Origin: Epiperipatus broadwayi
Lineage: Eukaryota > Onychophora > Udeonychophora > Euonychophora > Peripatidae
Reading direction: 5' to 3'
Length of the DNA: 64,000 nucleotides
NCBI GenBank assembly: GCA_028023455.1
Contig: JAQFVV010000014.1
Coordinates: 2,915,336 to 2,979,335 of the forward strand
Shown here: piece by piece, positions 60,426 through 64,000 of the stretch
Numbering within the stretch: the first letter of the stretch is position 1
How the letters are laid out: the number at the start of each line of letters is the position of its first letter
Position numbers and translations under genes: made by a program
The notes under the pieces: generated by a model
The model's input: the letters and a program-made list of their open reading frames with translations, nothing else
The model's database searches: none
What the model was told of the DNA's origin: nothing

Positions 60426-60434
60426 TAATTAAAA
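60426..60434 (+). repeat. Target site duplication, right
   Basis: TAATTAAAA; partner of 55173-55181. The 46 bases between the (TA)n and this site (from TTACTTTAAGTAATGAG) belong to the insertion. Confidence 0.75.
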
Positions 60435-60929
60435 GGAAATTTTTTTATCTTGATTGAAAAAAGTTAATGACTCTTTTCAATTTATCTTAATTCTTTCAAA
60501 ACCAAGTTTGTAGAATAATGCAATGTTATAATTACCAGTAGATCTATTGTAATATAAAAACATGTTCATTTTAATTTCAAAATCAGAATTAACAAAATAT
60601 TAATTAGACTTTTCTAAAATGTTTAATTTATAATATTTTTTTAATTCAAAATTATTTAATTCTTAACTAGAATTCCAGTGTAATATAAAAAAATATCTAC
60701 AATTTTTTTCTGTTTGTTTCTACTTTTCCTTTCAATTTTATATACACACACACACACTACTATGTTGTATGTCATGAGACACATGCCTGTCTTAATATAT
60801 ATATATATACATGGATGTACCCAATAACATTTCATTTATATATACATCTTTTGATGAGAGCATATAGTTTGTCAGCTAAAAATTATCTTGCTTAAGAAAT
60901 AGAACTAACTAAAAATATTCTACTTTCTA

Positions 60930-61490
60930 ATGGTTACAAAAAAAAACATATATAAAGTTTTACATAGCATTGATACTAAGAAGAAGAAAGATGATAAAAT
61001 TGACAACTCAATAAGCATAGAGTGGTTTTACTTTATATTTAACAAGTCACTGATAATATCAGTAAATTACCTAATTTCAATATTAAGTCTATCTTTTCAA
61101 CTAGCAAATAAATTGATTTTTTTTGTAAACCCAAAGACCGAGAATTTTGAAATGCCACAAAGTGTCTATGAAATTGTATGTTTACAGGGTTCAAGAAGCT
61201 ATGTAGGTCAATCCAGCAGATGAATTAATGTCAGAATTAAGAAGAATAAAAATGCCTTCAATCAAAAGTTAATTACACCAGGGCATACTTTGCATTTTTT
61301 AGAAATTAGTCACATACGTGATTTTGATCATACTAAAATACTTGATAACTTTGACAAATATGATTTGAGAACCATGAGAGAGTCTATTGAAATAGTAAAA
61401 AAAATGGGGTAGTTTAAATAAACCCGATAAAGCCCAACATTTTCCAGATTTATGGAGCCCACTTATTTTATCTCTTTCTTTTAAAAATCA
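60930..61490 (+). pseudogene. Penelope-like element, GIY-YIG endonuclease tail
   Basis: An open frame to 61223 ends QSVYEIVCLQGSRSYVGQSSR. VYEI..C and SYVGQSSR match the GIY and YIG halves of the GIY-YIG nuclease of Penelope-like retroelements. A TGA follows; the same frame continues INVRIKKNKNAF, GHTLHF, and LRTMRESIEIVKK, and after a frameshift LNKPDKAQHFPDLWSPL, the usual C-terminus. So the last ~120 residues of the element are present but broken by one stop and one frameshift. No reverse transcriptase domain was recognised upstream. It begins about 0.6 kb beyond the hammerhead array. Confidence 0.75.
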
Positions 61491-61499
61491 TCTTGAAAT

Positions 61500-63565
61500 C
61501 AATTAATTGTAAAACTGAAGGAAATAAAATTTTTGTTAATCTACCTATTCTGAATAATCAATCAACATATACATATATAAGAATGATTTTTAATTTACAT
61601 TCAAGCTTGTTATTACTTAAGACCTAACAATTCTTCATTAAGACCTTAATCTTGACAATGATGAATGATATTTCATCAATATGTCAGAAATTTAAACAAA
61701 ATAATACACGGTTTAACTGCTATAACCATGAAAATATTAAATATATGTATCTATTTTAATAAATGTTTAGATAAAAATATTTGGTATGTAGAGTTTAGAA
61801 AACTCTTTACCTGGGCAACTGCCCTGTAAAGCTGTCAAACTTTTGAATACAATAACCCGACAGTTGTTCATGCACTCTTAGCCTGTAGCAATTAACATTG
61901 ATTGGCTATTATTCATGTAAAGAATTATAAATGGATAACTCTCACAGTAAATATTTCCTTATATATATATATATATATTGTAGATATAGATTACCAGTCT
62001 GTAATTTTATATTAAATATAAAATGTTGTTTAGCTAAAATTAAGAAATATTATTATATACGAAGTCTTACCTTAACATAACCTAGTTTAAATATAGTTTG
62101 AATCAATGGGAGGGGGGGAGGTTCCTTCATTAGTTTATCATTTTGTTTATTTTAATGATGTATCAATTTTTTTATTGTACTAAAAGAAAAGTCAGGTTGC
62201 TAACACTATATGAATTTTTTTTATTTATTAAGAATGTCTATTTTATTTAAATGTTTTGCTTACACAATGAAAGTTATTTGTACATAAACAATTAAGTAAA
62301 TATTTAGATTGGGATTTAAGTATAGTGAAATAATAGTAAGTTAATGATATGTAAGAAGTTACCTTATTATTCTTAAAATTTGGTTTAATTTTCATTTTAT
62401 TTTTAATGACAATAGAATTGTATGAATAAAAGTAGAAGGGTAGAATGTGTTACTTTAAATGCATTAAGGTTTGTATGTATGTGAAATAATGTGATTTATC
62501 AATTAAAAGTTACACATACATTTAAAGGATTTATAATAATTATTTAGAAATTGTTGATTTCTTAAATATATACATATATAAAAGTGTGGTCTACAATGTT
62601 GTTTAGAACGGAAAAAACATTTGCTGAAATTTATTTTTAGATTTCATTCTAAAGTTTCCATGTACCTTGGTTTAATTGCACAATTTAGAGGATTATAAAA
62701 TTAGATTTTCTTAGATTATTCATTCAGTCATTGTGTGATTCTTTTATTAGTTTGTGTTTTTGTAAAGTAAACAAAATGATGCTTGAGTAGATAAAACTTT
62801 CAGAACAATATACATTTATAATAAATAATGAACTACTCTGACGAAATTAATAGATATATAAACTCACTAAATATTTGACATGGAATAAAGTATACTTGCA
62901 AAACTTTTCAAAAATTGACTGTGGTGAAAGATACATTTCTAATTCAAATTATATCCTTAACCAATACTTCAATAGCATTCACTTAAACATACTTGAAATT
63001 TTAATTCATAGTGTAAATTTACTTAACACTAGCAAAAATATTATACAAGAGTACTGAATGCCTGCCTCTCAACTTTTTGAAAAGTTTGAAAGTATATTTT
63101 ACTCCATAGGAAATATTTAATGAGTTCATATATATATATATATATACAGATGAAGTGCCTTTTCAAATGCATTTATACAAATAATTGATCTGCCTTCTAG
63201 CTATAGTGTTCGATAACTTGGTAGTTTATTATCATGCTGTAAGATTTTACATACAAAATTATCTTAAACAATTTCAATTAGAAGACTCGCTGTTTAGATC
63301 AGCTGAGATAATTATGGTAAAGTCATTTAAATCAATTGAAATTTTAATTTATGAAGTAGTGCTATTCCTGTCCATAAATAAAGTTTATTTAAATATTTAT
63401 TTATCTAACCAGAGTATTCAAGATAATTGTCTATGCAAAATCTTAGACCACAATAAAAAAAAATAAAAAAATCCATATTCTTAGTGTTTTCCTGAAGGTT
63501 TGTGATGATGTTTTAGTTGTATTTATTATTTGCATTATTTCCATCATCTAATATGAATATTGAAT
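61500..63565. other. AT-rich stretch, no gene recognised
   Basis: It has (TA)n tracts at about 61961-61978 and 63129-63147. The frames at 62875-63057 and 63185-63466 are low-complexity; a weak FNSIHLNILEI resemblance to a LINE endonuclease start is too slight to call. Confidence 0.45.
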
Positions 63566-63572
63566 GTCTTTA

Positions 63573-63692
63573 GAAAAGTTTAACTTTATTTAAATATTCC
63601 AAATACATTCAATTGTTAATAATATACTAACCTATTTGATATGCTATTACTAACGGTTGAATGTATTTGGAATATTTAAATAAAGTTCTTAT
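63573..63692. repeat. Inverted repeat with ~36-bp arms
   Basis: AACTTTATTTAAATATTCC followed by AAATACATTCAA (about 63579-63611) is complemented by TTGAATGTATTTGG and AATATTTAAATAAAGTT (about 63657-63688). The loop is about 45 bases. Confidence 0.85.
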
Positions 63693-64000
63693 TGTAAAAA
63701 AATTATTGGGTGCTACAATTAAAGGACAGTTTAATTAAATATATTAGCAGAGCTTGAAGAGTAATATTGTTTATTATAAATATTAAGCATTGTAATTATC
63801 CATTGTTATGTAAATATATATATATGCCTGTTTGTAGGAATGCTTCTAGTTATGGCAATTTACTTGCAATTATATATTGGACTATTCCCATCTTTTAGTT
63901 GAATTGTTAACTGTTTTTAGAAAAATTATTATGTTTATACTTTTCTAATTATATTTAAATGTCTTTAGAAAAGTATAAATATCAATAAGAATTTATTTAA

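Larger units (their letters stand above)
54130..60772 (+). repeat. Paralogous segment, copy B, interrupted by the large hammerhead array
   Basis: Partner of 46200-48790. The collinear parts are 54130-55181 and 60426-60772. Copy B keeps about 110-130 bp (around 54500-54620) that copy A lacks at its LINE insertion site. The insertion between 55182 and 60425 is absent from copy A. Confidence 0.88.

Noticed and set aside
62875-63466. Two neighbouring frames with FNSIHLNILEI
   Set aside because: A faint likeness to a LINE endonuclease start, but no catalytic motif follows; composition explains it.

Overview
This is an AT-rich metazoan window with no convincing host gene. The only protein-like sequence is retroelement or transposon debris: RTE/BovB-like, L1/Tx1-like and one further LINE family, a Penelope-like GIY-YIG tail and a mariner transposase. 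Together with the many TA microsatellites this suggests a mollusc, most likely a cephalopod such as an octopus. The species is inference; I ran no search. Most stop-to-stop reading frames here are AT-rich chance frames or lie inside repeats.

The most notable content is hammerhead ribozyme (HHR) elements. A tandem repeat with a constant 401-bp core plus a 9-18 nt A (or T) tract forms a large array at 55311-60357: nine units on one strand, then an inversion, then three full units on the other. A smaller diverged array of the same family lies at 1058-2321, also with an inversion. Each unit contains a complete type I HHR: CUGANGA, GAAA, a cleavage triplet AUC, and a stem I whose two sides co-vary between copies. 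This matches the architecture of animal retrozymes, but the head-to-head layout bounded by (TA)n at both ends is unusual. The large array sits inside a longer insertion flanked by a 9-bp target duplication (55173-55181 and 60426-60434). The uninterrupted site survives in a paralogous copy at 48406-48414. Two further dispersed families also carry HHR-like motifs: a foldback element with one in each arm (21.9-22.2 kb and 34.8-35.2 kb), and a monomeric repeat (6.4 kb and 36.6 kb).

Layout. 0-6 kb: LINE tail, small HHR array, 460-bp foldback, and a possible LTR-like unit with a TATA/Inr promoter. 6-17 kb: HHR monomer, L1/Tx1-like LINE, a long dispersed repeat, mariner remnant. 17-23 kb: mostly featureless AT-rich DNA and the first HHR foldback. 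23.6-26.5 kb: decayed RTE element with endonuclease, reverse transcriptase and C-terminal parts. 28-36 kb: nested 850-bp foldback, several dispersed repeats, an RTE 3' fragment, the second HHR foldback. 36-46 kb: AT-rich sequence, a tRNA-like SINE, tandem duplications and one foldback. 46-61 kb: two paralogous copies of a ~1.4 kb segment, one interrupted by a minus-strand LINE, the other by the HHR array. 61-64 kb: Penelope-like remnant and AT-rich sequence.

How the parts may work together (inference): retrozymes are non-autonomous and need reverse transcriptase in trans. The Penelope-like and LINE remnants show that such machinery has been active in this genome, and a Penelope-like fragment lies about 0.6 kb from the large array.
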